Shown: positions 9,807 to 21,219 of the stretch, piece after piece | Numbering within the stretch: position 1 is the first letter of the stretch | How the letters are laid out: each line of letters opens with the position of its first letter | NCBI GenBank assembly: GCA_954871525.1 | Contig: OX940872.1 | Coordinates: forward strand, 5,913,180-5,977,179 | DNA: 64,000 bases | Origin: Parietaria judaica | Lineage: Eukaryota; Streptophyta; Magnoliopsida; Rosales; Urticaceae | Direction of reading: 5' to 3' | Translations under genes and position numbers: made by a program | The notes under the pieces: generated by a model | Database searches by the model: none | Seen by the model: only the letters and a program-made list of their open reading frames with translations | What the model was told of the DNA's origin: nothing

Positions 9807-12646
9807 TCATGGATCTTGGAGCGTGATGGAAGTCTTAGCTCGATCAATCGGACCTCCCAAATACTCCTTGATACGTTTGCCGTTCACTTTGAATTTTCTG
9901 CCTGATGCAATGTCTTGTAACTCTACCGCACCATGAGGGAAAACCTTAGAAACGAGGAATGGTCCCGACCAACGAGATTTCATCTTTCCGGGAAACAAGT
10001 TAAGCCTTGATTTTAACAACAAGACTTGTTGTCCCTCTCTTCTTTGAATTTTCTTATCATACCCTTCCTTTGCTTTTTCCTTGTAATACTTGGCATCATG
10101 GAGAAATTTCTTCTCTTGTTGTGAGTTTGGATCCGGAGGCTTGAGATTTTGCTGCCCAATTCCCAATGAATCAAAGTGGCGCCTGACTCTCGTTTGGTTC
10201 GGTTTGGAGTCCACCAAGGCAACATGGGCTATATCATCGTCACTTGTATCGTCGAGCCCGTCCGGTAATGCTTCGAGTTCGTTTCGGCCGAATTTCTTTT
10301 GAGCGACTTTGGCCACCAACTCGTCCACGACACCAATTGAAGAACACTATTCAACTTCATCCGGATATTTAAGAGCATTTAAGACACTAAAAGTGATCTT
10401 CTCGTCATCTAACCTCATGGTCAATTCGCCTTTTTGCACATCAATGAGAGTTCGGCCGGTTGCAAGGAATGGTCTCCCAAGAATAATCGCAACATCTTGA
10501 TCGGCTTTGAAGTCCAATACAATAAAGTCGGCCGGAAATATGAATTTTCCGATCTTTACCAAGACATCCTCGATCTTTCCCTCTGGATAAACTATAGAAC
10601 GGTCGGCGAGTTGCAAAGTGACGGTAGTGGGTCGGGCATCGCCAATGCCTAACTTCTTGAACACCGAAGTATGCATGAGATTTATACTCGCGCCGAGATC
10701 ACAAATTGCCCGCCCGGAATAAGAGTTCCCTATAGCACACAGAATGGTGAAACTTCCCGGGTCCTTCAATTTAGGTGGAAGCTTGTTTTTAAACAAGGCG
10801 CTGCAATTCTCCGTTAACGCCACAGTCTCGAACTCTCCAAGCTTTCTTTTCTTAGACAAAATGTCCTTCAAGAATTTAGCATAGCTTGGCATTTGTTCCA
10901 GCGCTTCCACTAATGGGATGTTAATATGGAGTTGCTTAAGAACGCTCAAGAATTTACCGAATTGTTGCTCGTTCCTCTGTTTTTGAAGTCTCTGTGGAAA
11001 AGGCGGAGGCTGATTTAGCATTTTGCTCATTCCAAGGTCGTCAACAGAAGGAAATGCTGCAGAATTGCTGTTGCATTTTGTTCCCAGAACTGGAGCTGAA
11101 TTTTCTTTAATTTTGGTTCGTTCGTTGGTTTGGCTTGGCGTTTCTTCCACTGAACCTTGGATTGAAGTGGGCTCTGCCTGTTTCTTAGCTTCTTGGGCTT
11201 TTGGGTCGAGCTCTACCTCCTTTCCATTCCTTAAAGTGAATATGACATTGCATTGTTCTTTTCCATCTCTCCTTGGGTTGTTGGTTTGAGACGGGAGTGA
11301 GCCTTAAGGTCGATTAGAAAGGGCAGTAGCTATTTGACCCACTTGCGTTTCAAGTGCTCGCAAAGCCGCTTCTTGACTTTGTTGCTTAGCTTTTGTGTCC
11401 GCCATGAATTCCTTCATCAATGATTCTAAGGAACTAGTTTGAGCGCTTTGTTGTGGTTGAAAACCCGGAGGAACCATTTGATTTGACCATTGAAATTGGT
11501 TTGCCCCGCTAGAATTAGCTTCTTGTTGGTTCCATGGTTGGTTACCAAATTGTCTTCCTCCTTGGTTGTAAGAACCTTGTTGAAAGTTTTGATTTCTCCC
11601 CGCTTGGTGAAAGTTCCCGACATAGAAAACCGAGGCGGGATTGGATGGGCACTCTTCATAAACGTGAGGATTACCGCAATAGACACAAGATACCTCGCGT
11701 GGCTCAAAGGTTTGTACCGCATTGACGCTCGGTTCCGGGTTGCTCATCTTGGTTAATTGATGAAGAATGGTGGACATTTGAGCTTGAAGGGTTGTAATGG
11801 CGTTAAGCTCTAATTTCCCGCCAACCTTCGGAGTGCTAAGTCTCGTAGTTGGCCATTGGCTATGATTTCTAGCCATTTTCTCTAGAATTTCCAGCCCTTC
11901 GTTGTAAGACTTCGTCATGAAGGCGCCTCCGGCCGTTGCATCCAAATTGGATCTCGTTGGAGCATTCAAACCATTGTAGAAAGTTTGCATTTGGATCCAA
12001 TGTGGTAGCCCGTGATGAGGACATTGCCTAAGAAGCTCTTTGAACCTTTCCCAAACTTCATAAATAGACTCGTTATCTTCTTGGTGGAAAGAGGTGATTT
12101 CGTTGCGCAACTTGGACACTTTTGTTGGCGGAAAATACTTCATGAGAAACTTCTCCGCTAATTCATTCCACGTCCTCGCCGAACCCGGTTGCAAAGAGTT
12201 TAGCCATGATCTTGCACTATCCCGTAGCGAGTATGGAAAAAGCTTGATTCGCAAAGCTTCTTCGGACACGCCTTGAATTCGAAAGTTGTCGCTCACATCC
12301 ATGAAGACCCGGAGATGAAGATGTTGATCCTTGGTGGCTAATCCGCTAAATTGCCCCGCGGATTGCAACATTTGGAACATCACCGGCTTAAGCTCAAAGT
12401 GAAGGCATGGATGGTAGGCCGAATAATGCCCGGATTGAGCCCTTGAAGAACCGGGACTGCATAATCTTGCATTGGAAGGTCCAACTCATTAATGATAGGG
12501 GGCTGTTGTAAACCCCCGTTCCCACCGGCTCTTTCCTCGGCCATAACTAATTTCGGTTCGCTCTTTGAGGCTCGGATTTTTGCCAAGAGTGTTCGTTCTA
12601 TCTCCGGATGAATAGGAAGCAATAAAGCTTTGTTTTTCTCCCGCAT
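9807..12646 (-). pseudogene. gag-protease-(deletion)-integrase C-terminus, broken polyprotein
   Basis: The frame probably starts at Met 12646 ('MREKNKALLLPIHPEIERT'). Gag has the capsid segment 'DSARSWLNSLQPGSARTWNE', then a zinc knuckle CVYCGNPHVYEEC (C-x2-C-x3-H-x4-C). Protease follows with active site DLGAS and the flap-side motif IILGRPFLAT. The remaining end is integrase-like: 'GPFLVSKVFPHGAVELQDIA' and 'KVNGKRIKEYLG'. Three lesions are visible: a one-base frameshift near 12401-12408 in gag, a TAA stop at 11304-11306 at the gag-protease link, and a TAG stop at 10347-10349 after protease. Both stops sit in one frame that otherwise runs on, so gag-pol was a single ORF. Reverse transcriptase, RNase H and the integrase core are missing between about 10200 and 10330 without loss of frame. 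Confidence 0.88.
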
Positions 12647-12747
12647 ACAATTAGATTTATCCGCCTGAGAATAGAAACAAGAGAACACTTGTTAAGTACA
12701 CAAATATGTGAAAACAAAATAAAAATAACTCGTAAATTGAATTTTAG

Positions 12748-12765
12748 TCCCCGGCAACGGCGCCA
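12748..12765 (-). promoter_or_regulatory. primer-binding site, tRNA-Asp
   Basis: The minus strand reads TGGCGCCGTTGCCGGGGA, the complement of the 3' end of plant tRNA-Asp (GUC) including CCA. It lies six bases inside the LTR end at 12772. tRNA-Asp priming is typical of Athila and Tat elements. Confidence 0.9.
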
Positions 12766-12771
12766 AAAACT

Positions 12772-13916
12772 TGTTGATTGCAAAACGTGTATGCAAATTT
12801 ACGCAAGTGCACGTGTCGACAAGTAATACATTGTGCAAGGCAGAAAGATCGATCCCACGGAGACTAAATCAAAATACGTATTTCGCACGAGTTATAAAAA
12901 TAGAACATATCATGAGAATTGTTGTAAAATGAAAGTTCATTCAAATTGTAAGCTAAAATAGTATTCAAACTGTTAACTAAAGCTAAACGAAACAGGGGAG
13001 ACAAGTAATTTGAGAATCGATAAGAGAAACGGTTGGGCTATGAATTACTTTGGGTTTTCCGAACTACCGAATGCGACAGGAATGCTACTGCATTTTCTTA
13101 GTGATTCTGGGAAACGACAATAACATTGGTTCTTCCGAACTTTTGCTTAAAAACCGATTGTAAACTAATCATTCATATTCCTATGATAAGACTATTTTAC
13201 CGGTTAAAATTAAGTTCCAATTCCACAATCTACATGGAGATTAATACATTCCTATACTCATCTCAATCTTAAGAATGATTTCACAAGCTTAAACATGTAT
13301 CAAGGTTGCATTTCCAATTCAATTCATATTTTCCAATAGAGATTAAATCTAAAATTCTATTAAGTTGACACAAGAAATAGAATTATGACAAAATTAACAC
13401 TCAACCAAGAAGTAAGAAAATACAAAATTCCATCACAATCAATAAGTCATCAAACCCTTAGTTCATCATTTACCCAACCTTAGGAATTTAGCTCATACTT
13501 GAACAACAAACAATGACAAACATAATTTGGTTCAAGATACAATTCATCCAAGGAATTCAAAGAACAAGCTCAATGAGAATAAGAGTTTAGAAGAACTCTT
13601 TGTAGCAAGCTCCCTTGATGATGAGTTGTTATTGAATCCCTCCTCTTGATTTCCAGCAGCTGCCTCCAATTCCTTCCTCACTGTTTTTCTTGCTCTCCAA
13701 GGCTGGCCGATTACTTCCTTTGTTGGCTGATTGCTTGTTCCTCTTTTCAGCCTCTATTTCAGCCTTTGATCATGCTCTTTGTCTTCATCCAATGGCTGAT
13801 TTTCTTTTCCAAAAGAGACAAAAATTAATTAGGGCATCTTTCCTTTTTAGGCTCATTCTCTTGGTAATTGGGCCCAATTAATTAAGCCCAATCATAACAC
13901 ACATTAAAGTGAGAGA
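12772..13916 (-). repeat. 5' LTR, outer (U3) end missing
   Basis: Nearly identical to 7111-8281. Similarity stops at 'gtgagaga' (13916); the sequence beyond differs from the 193 bp that complete the other LTR (8282-8474). A 26-bp segment present in the left copy after 'gaatcc' (about 7980-8010) is absent here. The outer U3 start, and perhaps promoter elements, are lost. Confidence 0.85.
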
Positions 13917-15086
13917 CATAGAATAGAAAACACATATTATTTTGGTTCTAATTCTCAATTTATGTCCATTTATGTGTTTATCTTCAATGTCACACAAATA
14001 TGTTCAATCTCTCACAATTTAGCGTTAATCGGACAATATTGTCAATTTTATAATGATCTTTCGTTCGGGTTTAATTTATTAACTCCGTAAAAACCGTATA
14101 ATAACTCTATTTTCATAGAGTTATCACCTACTTGGTTATCTGATTCTGGAAATTGACCAAAGTGAATCTTTTGCTTTACTTGTATGGTCTGAAAATGTTT
14201 CAAGTGGTATAAGATAGGCGGCATAGAGGAGCTTCGAAAGATACACAAAAGTAGAGAATATAAGAGCTGTTCAATGTTCATTGGAGCATACCGATTAGAG
14301 TAATTGACGGCTCTAATTGACTGCGATGTCTCCCGGAACTTTGTATATCAGTGCCGTTTTTCCTTTGAATTTAATTTTCGATGGTAATACCTCCGATACT
14401 TTCAAAAAGTAACACGCTGCTCATTACACATTAATAAGTGACGGATTTGTTTTAACTTATGTGCATTACATGACTTATGTAAGATCGTCAATTTGTTTCA
14501 TCAAATTCTTTAAAATTTTAATGAAATAGAATCTTTGTTAGATTGTCGATAATGTACCAAGAGTTTCTTAAGAGTGTATCGAATCAGTATAGCTATCCTT
14601 CTTCCGACACAGCAGCGAAATTTCACAATATTTTTGTATTTTGTGGGACTTATCTCAACAAGTCTTGGATTACATAGACCTATTGATTTTTCGGCCTCGT
14701 AATCTTGTGTATTGATTTCGTTTAATAAGTAGACGTAATACAAATATCTTCGAGTAAGTCCGGTGTTGTGCACGAGTTACACTTTTTATTTTTATTTTTT
14801 GATGCATGAGAGACGAATATGCTACTTTTTTAGAGGTATAAAAAAGTTTAAGAGTAAGTATTAACTACATTATGATTGTGTTTGAGTTGGATGGCAAAAT
14901 TATGACTGCTCTTAGATAGAAAATGGTCCTTATAGGATTCCACATCCTTGTGCTCTCCATCTTCTCTGCAAACCCACCAATGATTTTGGCAAATGGCAAT
15001 ACTGTTTTGTAATCATCACTTCTATAAAGTGAAATACCACAAACTGAAGATTCATGGCTAATTCTAAGGTTAAGAGCAAAATCTGA
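13917..15086. other. intergenic sequence
   Basis: AT-rich spacer between the truncated LTR and the 3' end of the ENT8 gene. Short frames such as 14048-14281 (-) and 14510-14773 (-) lack family signals. The last 80 bp probably include the 3' UTR of the minus-strand ENT8 gene. Confidence 0.5.
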
Positions 15087-17631
15087 TCAGATTATCCAGA
15101 ACCAGCCAAGAACTGAACCACCGGCCAAACCGAGTCCGAGGAATACAACCATCACAATGGCACACGTTTCGGCCTCCGAAGCCGGTACGGATTTAGGGAC
15201 CCGGATCATCATGACACTTGTCAAGTACCCGTTGGTCAGACCGAGCATGAAAGTCAGCACCACCATTGGAATCTCGGTCTTAAGCCACTTTGGTCCGTGG
15301 AGGCAAGCCGTGAAGAGCGGATAGAACAGAAGCCGGGAAACGCACAACCACGTCGCTTTCTTCACACTCCGAAGAGCATAGACGGCGGTCAGCAATTTTC
15401 CCGCCAAATCCGCTGTATTATATGCCGTGATCAGCAGAATCGGGTACCAATCTTTCAGGAGTGTTGACTCAAGATTCTCGGCGATGAAGCCGGGGAATAT
15501 CGAGAGAGTCACTATGTAGATCGCGAAGGCGAAGACGCCGAAAGCGGGCCACTTTATTTTTCTCAGGACGCTGAGGATTTGTCGACGGCAATCAAAAGGG
15601 TCGCCGGATTCGCCTTGCAGTAGTAGCTTGCGGTGTTGCTCCATGACGGGTAACTTGTAGAGCAAGTTACAGAAAATGATGCAACAAAAGAGGATCATTG
15701 TGGTGACCAGGAAGTACAAGTGTGCACTTGCTCTTAGACCCTTTGAGTTCTGTGGAAGCAAAGCTTTTGTTGAAATTCTTAATGCTGAGACCACAACACC
15801 TGTGGTGGTAAAGGAAATAAAATGTTTGATTTGAGCTAAAATAATGCTTATTATAAGAGAAAACCCGGATTAAAAAAAACTGAAATTCGGGAAAAAACAG
15901 AAAATCGAATGTTATCATGAAACCATTTTATAGAGAATCAGGTTACTCCAACCGAATTTTGAGTTCACCGAAATCTTGTTCGGTTTGGGGTTTGGGTTCG
16001 GGGTCTGAAAACCCGGACCCCAAACCGTAGATAACTCAATACACGGATTTTGTTAATTAAATTTTTCTTTTACATATTTTTTGAACTACGGTTATTGTTT
16101 ACAAGAAAAAAAGTGTTTTTTTAAAGAAAAAAAAAACATCTGGTTACCCTAACCGAATTCGAGTTAACTAAGACCGAAACCTGAAACTGAAACGTAGGTT
16201 ACTAAAACTCAAATTATAGCTAGTGGTTTTTATGTTTTTTATTTATTTTTGTACTACTTTACTATCTATGAAGAAGAGGCAGATATTTATATTACTATAT
16301 ATAAAGAAGAGGCCAATATTTCTTATATCCATTCAGAAAACTATTTTCAGAAATTAGAAAGAAAAATCTCAAAAATCTTTAAGCATCACTCGAAGTAATG
16401 GCCAATTGGTCATCAAATTATTTCCATACTTTACAACAAAGTCAATAACTTCGAACATATCATTCCTTGGAAAGCAAGGAAGAGAAAACAGCTGAAATTG
16501 AGGAATTAATGGTGAGAACAGTGTAATGATTAATGGTGAGAACATTTCAAAGTCAACTTGAAGAACTATAATAGACCGGGCCGGCCCTGAGTTTGTCGTT
16601 TTTTGTCGGGGTCCTAGATTAAGTAAATTTTGGAGCCCTTAAATTTTTTATATGTTCATAAATATATAATAGTATATCTAATAAAATTAAGGCTCTTAGA
16701 ATTTAGGGGCCCGAAGCTCCCGCATTGCTTGCCTATAGTCAGGCCGGTCTGATAATAGATTATTAACACTCAAGAATTTTATTTATATGCTAATTAATTA
16801 CTCAACCGATTAATATTGTTGTTTGCGAAATAAGAAAAATCCATAAAAGAAAAAAAAATCAATTTTATGTGCCGTAAAACTTGAACCTTGTGTTTAAAAT
16901 TGAATGATACTAGCTCAAATACTCAATACATTAAAAAAGAATTCAAATTTTCATATGTCATTCAAATACTATTTTCGATGCTTTAATAGAAAATATCGTT
17001 TGTAAGACAAGAAAAGCCGAGAAAAAGTTCCATATTTTTTACATCCGAGTTCAAAGTTATTAGCTCAAATACTCAACTAGGTATAATGTTACTTGCAAAG
17101 CAAGAAAATCCGAGAGAGAGAAAATGAAAAACCCACGAAGAGAGCACCTGAAGACGCCGTCCCCGCGAAAACCGCCTGCATGTACCGCTTCGGGAGCCTC
17201 CCCGCCGACCCCATCAAGCTGGCTGCCACAACCCCGTCGGCCACTCCGCAGAGCGCCACAGACGCCACCATCACCCCATACACCGCCACGCCGCCACGCT
17301 CCTGCCACACCCAGTCACTCACCGTCGCGACTGTCAGCGATAACACAAACATGGAGAATCCTACATTGAGCCCCGCCCTCGGGGCCCCTCTCCCCCTCCA
17401 CGCTAGCGCGGTGAGCAGCGCCAGCAAGGACGAGGCCATGTACGCCACGGCGAAGACCCTCTCCACGTGCCGGCCCGGGAAGCGGCCGCCGAAGTAGTCG
17501 ACGGCCGTGATGAAGGCGTTCCACGGGAGGAGGTTGCCGGCGCCGAGGAGGAAGTGGATGAGGTAGGCGATATTGAAAGTGTCTCTCGGCTCATGTTGGT
17601 CTTCACTTGTTTTAGAGATACCACCTGACAT
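15087..17631 (-). CDS. ENT8: equilibrative nucleoside transporter, ENT8-like, 2 exons, 398 aa
   Basis: Exons are 17631-17148 and 15799-15087, joined by a 1348-bp GT-AG intron (TCAG/gtgctc ... ccacag/GTGTTG). Gly162 is split across the junction, giving '..GTASSG' joined to 'VVVSALRISTKALLP'. The family (SLC29/ENT) moves nucleosides across membranes; plant members are usually proton-coupled. Signature segments are 'HFLLGAGNLLPWNAFITAVD' near residue 26, 'LPKRYMQAVFAGTASSG' before the intron, 'GFIAENL', and 'LTFMLGLTNGYLTSVMM' near the end. Eleven hydrophobic segments are expected; a basic, acidic loop (GESGDPFDCRRQ) lies between the N- and C-terminal halves. Length matches Arabidopsis ENT8 (about 390 aa). 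Exon 1 is very GC-rich whereas exon 2 is not. The intron carries a hAT-type MITE. ENT8 is the closest remembered relative; substrate is unproven. Confidence 0.92.
16576..16751. mobile_element. hAT-type MITE in the ENT8 intron, with 8-bp target duplication
   Basis: A 176-bp element is flanked by the perfect 8-bp direct repeat ATAATAGA (16568-16575 and 16752-16759). Its ends are inverted copies: left CCGGGCCGGCCCTGA, right ending TCAGGCCGGTCTG. An 8-bp duplication and a GGCCGGCC-type end are characteristic of the hAT superfamily. It has no coding capacity. Confidence 0.85.
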
Positions 17632-17665
17632 TGTGTAATGAATTTAATTTGGGTCAAGAGAGGCA

Positions 17666-17673
17666 TATTTATA
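17666..17673 (-). promoter_or_regulatory. TATA box candidate of the ENT8 gene
   Basis: The minus strand reads TATAAATA 35 bp upstream of the start codon at 17631. If used, the leader would be only a few bases, which is short for a plant gene. The start codon is well supported by the conserved N-terminus, so transcription may instead begin from an upstream element. Confidence 0.45.
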
Positions 17674-19239
17674 AAGTTTAGGGGTGTGTTTCACCATTCT
17701 TGTGATCTCTTGAGGCAGTCATAGGGTTGAATGGCTTAGGGTTTCTGTGGGTTAATGGATGTGATTGATGGGTTTGAATTATGAATTTCAGGAATCAAAT
17801 TTCTAGCTTATTATTAGTGAGTGATGAAAGAAGATTATTTGTGCTTTCAGTGGGGACAATAATGGATGTGCCTTCACTCATTGTGTTCTCATAAGTCTAC
17901 CATTTTTTGTTGCCCAACTTTGAAAATGTTAAGAATTTCAAAGTAAAATTATGTATGTGTACAAAAATTGCTCTTAACTCTTAAGTACTAACATTCACTT
18001 GCAACAATATCTCACGAAGTATTATCCGTAGGGGTGCAAGCGGGCCGAGTACTTGGATTTTTTTTTCCAAATTAGGTATCTGGATCCGAAATCTGGGGTT
18101 TTTGGGGTTGAAAAACGGGTCTTTTGCAATCTGTATGAGTGCGTATTGAGATGACCTCAACACTTAAATTATGTGGTTACATATTCATAAAATCGAAAGC
18201 TTATATGTACTGGTTGATAAATCGGTACCGAACAATAAACTGGTAAAATCAAGTCATCGGTGAAATAAGAATAACGGTAACTTAAACATTGTTCATAGCT
18301 CATAACTCAGAACATATGTTTATGTCTTCAATTTACAAGTAAAAGGAAGTGTGCAAAAGTGCATCATTGAAAAAGATAAGACTTTTATTATATCTAAATA
18401 AAATCTATTAATCATCCACAAGTTTTATAGCCTAACTCTTAGCTCTGAGGGGCTTCTGTCGAAAACAGGTCCTACGTGCGCTTGATTTACAAAATTGACC
18501 GGACTGTCTCTTTTCAAATATAAAAAGGTAGGGGGACTTTTTTCCCTTTATCTATATTTGTAGTTATTTATTAGATTGATCGTTTTCGTAACGAAAACAA
18601 GCTAGTTGGTTAAATGCCCGTTTTTCTTCTTCTTCTAAATACATGTATGTTTTGAAATTTTTAGCTTGTATCTTTGATTGGAAGACCGTTTCCGTCAATT
18701 AATATGCTGTCCACGCCTGCCCGTTTTGTGCATGGCCCGCTTGCCCACCTCTCCTCTTAGCCAGGTCAAATGAATTATTATCTAACAAGGTACAATTTTG
18801 TTGGCATGTAATAACTACTAAAGGGGGTTATTGCATATAAAAAAATACATATATTTGCCAATGTTGGTAACAATACATATACAAAAATGATGAGTGATCA
18901 ATCACCGAAGTTTGAAAAAGACATGACCCTATAAGGAAGAACCAAACTGTTCCAATCAATAGGGTTGATCTCATGCAGATCTTGATTCTCTCGTCAATTA
19001 TATGTGCCAATGAATTTATCATTTAATTTTGTATGATCCAAGAAGATAATTTTGCTCTGCCTTTATTTTTTTATTTTTTATTTTCTCTCAAATTTTTCTA
19101 CCCTCCATTGCTTAGTATCTTTTCTTATCTCTTGGACCTGGACGATTGATATCAACAAAATATGTCATCCACATATGCTCTCAAAAGTACAAATTAGAAT
19201 AGTATTTGTAAATCCGTAAAAATAGCTTTAACTTAGAGT
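17674..19239. other. intergenic sequence
   Basis: Upstream region of the ENT8 gene followed by AT-rich spacer. No gene or clear repeat boundary is seen. Confidence 0.5.
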
Positions 19240-19875
19240 CGGATTCAAGGTTCGGGTCCCGAGATTGACCCGCTTAACACAAGGATGATTAAATGCTGAG
19301 TCAACGCGAATTGACTTATGATCGTCAAAGCTGGAGGTGATTCCGTCGTCTTGGGCGAGTCTCCGGGCTGTCGTTGACGATCCTCGGCAGACTTCCTTAG
19401 TGGTGGCGAAGTCCGGTTCACGGCGAAGCTCCTCGTCTGGGCGGAGTCCTTGTCTTGGCGATGTCCTTGTCAGGGCGAAATCCGGTCTTGATGAAGCTCC
19501 GAGCTAGTCTTGATGATTCTTCGTGCTTTTCCTTCCTTTGTGAGCTCCTATGGTGAGGGAGGACTTGCAAAAAAGGGTAGGATGGGCCCGTGCCCCGTCG
19601 CTTATGGTTGAGCGAGGCTGCCTACGTATCTCAGTTTAAGAGAATCAAGTCCCACGTAGTTCGGGGTTAGTGATAAACGGCGGGTGAATGACGATGTGGT
19701 TTGACTCGTCAGAAGTGCCGTTATTGGCGGCGCGGGGGTGACCTTTGGCCTGATGGCTAGGTATTACCGGCATGATATGCTCTTCATCGACCTCGTTGGT
19801 GCTGGCAAACTCACTGTCGAACTTCCCTCGCGTTGGCGAAGTACACTGAGAGCCTTGACCTGACGAGGTGTGCTT

Positions 19876-20017
19876 CTTTGTCAACCTTGTCGGGGTAGGT
19901 GGCCTTGTATGACAAGGGGCCTTATCCTGACGAAGGGAAGCTCCGTCTTTGTCGACCTTGTCGGGGTAGGTGGCCTCGTATGACGAGGGGCCTTATCCCG
20001 ACAAAGGGAAGCTCCGT
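19876..20017. repeat. 71-bp tandem duplication
   Basis: Two copies offset by 71 bp. Landmark 'cggggtaggtggcc' occurs at 19891 and 19962, each followed by 'gacaaggggccttatcc' or 'gacgaggggccttatcc'. Only a few differences separate them. Confidence 0.8.
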
Positions 20018-20220
20018 CTTTGTCGACCTTGCAGGTGGTGGCGTGGTTTCCCACCTAGCAAGGGACGCCTTAGCTGACCGTCGAACAACTTTTCTTCTCA
20101 GGCTTAAGACTCTGCTTCTAGATCGATCTCATCTCTTAACTCAAGTCCTTTCCTCCTTAGAGTAGACGAGTTTTTAGAGAGAGAAGCTCTGGAGAAATCT
20201 GTGAGTGTGTGTGAAAATGA

Positions 20221-20240
20221 GGGGGGGGGGGGGGGGGGGG
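20221..20240. repeat. 20-bp G homopolymer
   Basis: An uninterrupted run of 20 G on the plus strand inside the LTR-like repeat, close to its TATA-like site. Such a run can form G-quadruplexes. Its exact length is likely to be uncertain in sequencing. Confidence 0.9.
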
Positions 20241-20582
20241 AGGCTCCTATTTATAGGAAAGAAACTTCTTGGAATTGCACCTTAGGGGCTTTTGAATTCC
20301 CTGAATATTGCACCCCTGGGGGCCTCCCATTTCCCTGAATATTTCACCTTCAGGGGTCCTGCGAATTTCTCCCTGCAACAGGGGGATTGTCGGGGCCCCT
20401 TGTCTGCAAAAAGGGTCTCCGATGCTTCTCGATTTGTCTTCGATGTCTTCGGGTTGTCCGCGAGTCCGTAGGTTGTGTTTGGGGAAACCTGGAGGATTTC
20501 CCGGGGATCTTTGTAGTCTCGGATCTTCTCGTCGTATAGGCTAATTGCAAGTCATGCCCTCGCCAAGCTCCGGCGAGGGGCT

Positions 20583-20813
20583 TCGTCGCCTTGGCGCCTC
20601 GTCGGCTTGTCGCCTCGTCGCCTCGTCGGCTTGTCGCCTCGTCGCCTCGTCGGCTTGTCGGCTTCGTCGCCTCGTCACCTTGTCGGCTTCGTCGCCTCGT
20701 CGGCTTCGTCTCCTCGTCGCCTTGTCGGCTTCATCGCCTCGTCGCCTCGTCCGCTTCGTCGCCTCGTCGCCTTGTCGGCTTCGTCACCTCGTTGGCTTGT
20801 TGGCTCGTCGCCT
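20583..20813. repeat. GC-rich minisatellite of a 9-bp unit (cgtcgcct[c/t])
   Basis: About 230 bp built from variants of 'cgtcgcctc', 'cgtcggctt' and 'cgtcgcctt'. Because the unit length is a multiple of three, three plus-strand frames stay open together (20545-20871, 20591-20884, 20607-20843). These are repeat artefacts, not genes. Confidence 0.85.
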
Positions 20814-20986
20814 TTTGGGCTCCGGGCCTCGCCAATGTCTTAGTTCTTCGGCCCCGGGCCTCTGGCGTTAGTAATGGGCCTTGACTTACCATGACAGACT
20901 TGGACTTTTCTCAGTGGGCTTTGACTTTTGCCAAAATGAGCCCAATTTTTATATGTTACGAAAAATGCACATAACAGTATTATCGA

Positions 20987-21219
20987 AGGTGATTACAATA
21001 TTTATGTTTTTCCTTTTCAATTAATATATAGATACAAAATCCATTATTCTCTTGGTCCTATGATCCTATCCATTCCGACCACCTTTTGTTAAACTAGCTG
21101 AATTATACTAATATTTAATTTCGAGGGTAATACAACGGCTAATTAATCTAGACAGTTGGATCTCAATGCGACGTTCAAAATTATTATCTTTTATAGTGAT
21201 AAATAAATAAGAAAAATAA
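20987..21219. other. short spacer
   Basis: AT-rich sequence between the LTR-like repeat and the Helitron. The last base, A21219, is the 5' half of the AT target of the Helitron. Confidence 0.5.

Larger units (their letters stand above)
7111..13916 (-). mobile_element. Athila-like Ty3/gypsy LTR retrotransposon, internally deleted
   Basis: Two direct repeats, 7111-8281 and 12772-13916, are nearly identical: about fifteen substitutions by eye, plus a 26-bp gap in the right copy near 13640. They bracket a minus-strand coding region. In transcription order (right to left) it has a truncated 5' LTR, a tRNA-Asp primer site, gag-protease, the C-terminal end of integrase, a non-coding 3' region, a polypurine tract and the 3' LTR. 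Reverse transcriptase, RNase H and the integrase core are absent. Gag and protease resemble the Athila clade of plant gypsy elements. It cannot be autonomous. High LTR similarity suggests fairly recent insertion. No target-site duplication is visible, which fits loss of the outer right end. Confidence 0.9.
19240..20986 (-). mobile_element. LTR-like repeat with internal tandem arrays (relative of 39740-40862)
   Basis: Contains landmarks shared in order with 39740-40862: 'gcctacgtatctc', then 'aagtcccacgtagttc', 'ttagtgataaacgg', an Arg-codon-like 'gagagagaagctct' stretch, 'cctatttatagg', and a right end 'cgaaaaatgcacataaca'. 'gcctacgta..' followed by '..acgtagttc' is a pattern I associate with plant gypsy LTRs. 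Read on the minus strand, it starts TGTTATGTGC at 20986 and has a TATAAATAG box near 20252-20260. No internal coding region adjoins, so a solo or degraded LTR is likely. Left boundary is uncertain. Confidence 0.5.

Noticed and set aside
20545..20884. Three overlapping plus-strand frames rich in Arg, Ser and Leu
   Set aside because: They are the 9-bp minisatellite read in three frames; unit length divisible by three keeps all frames open.
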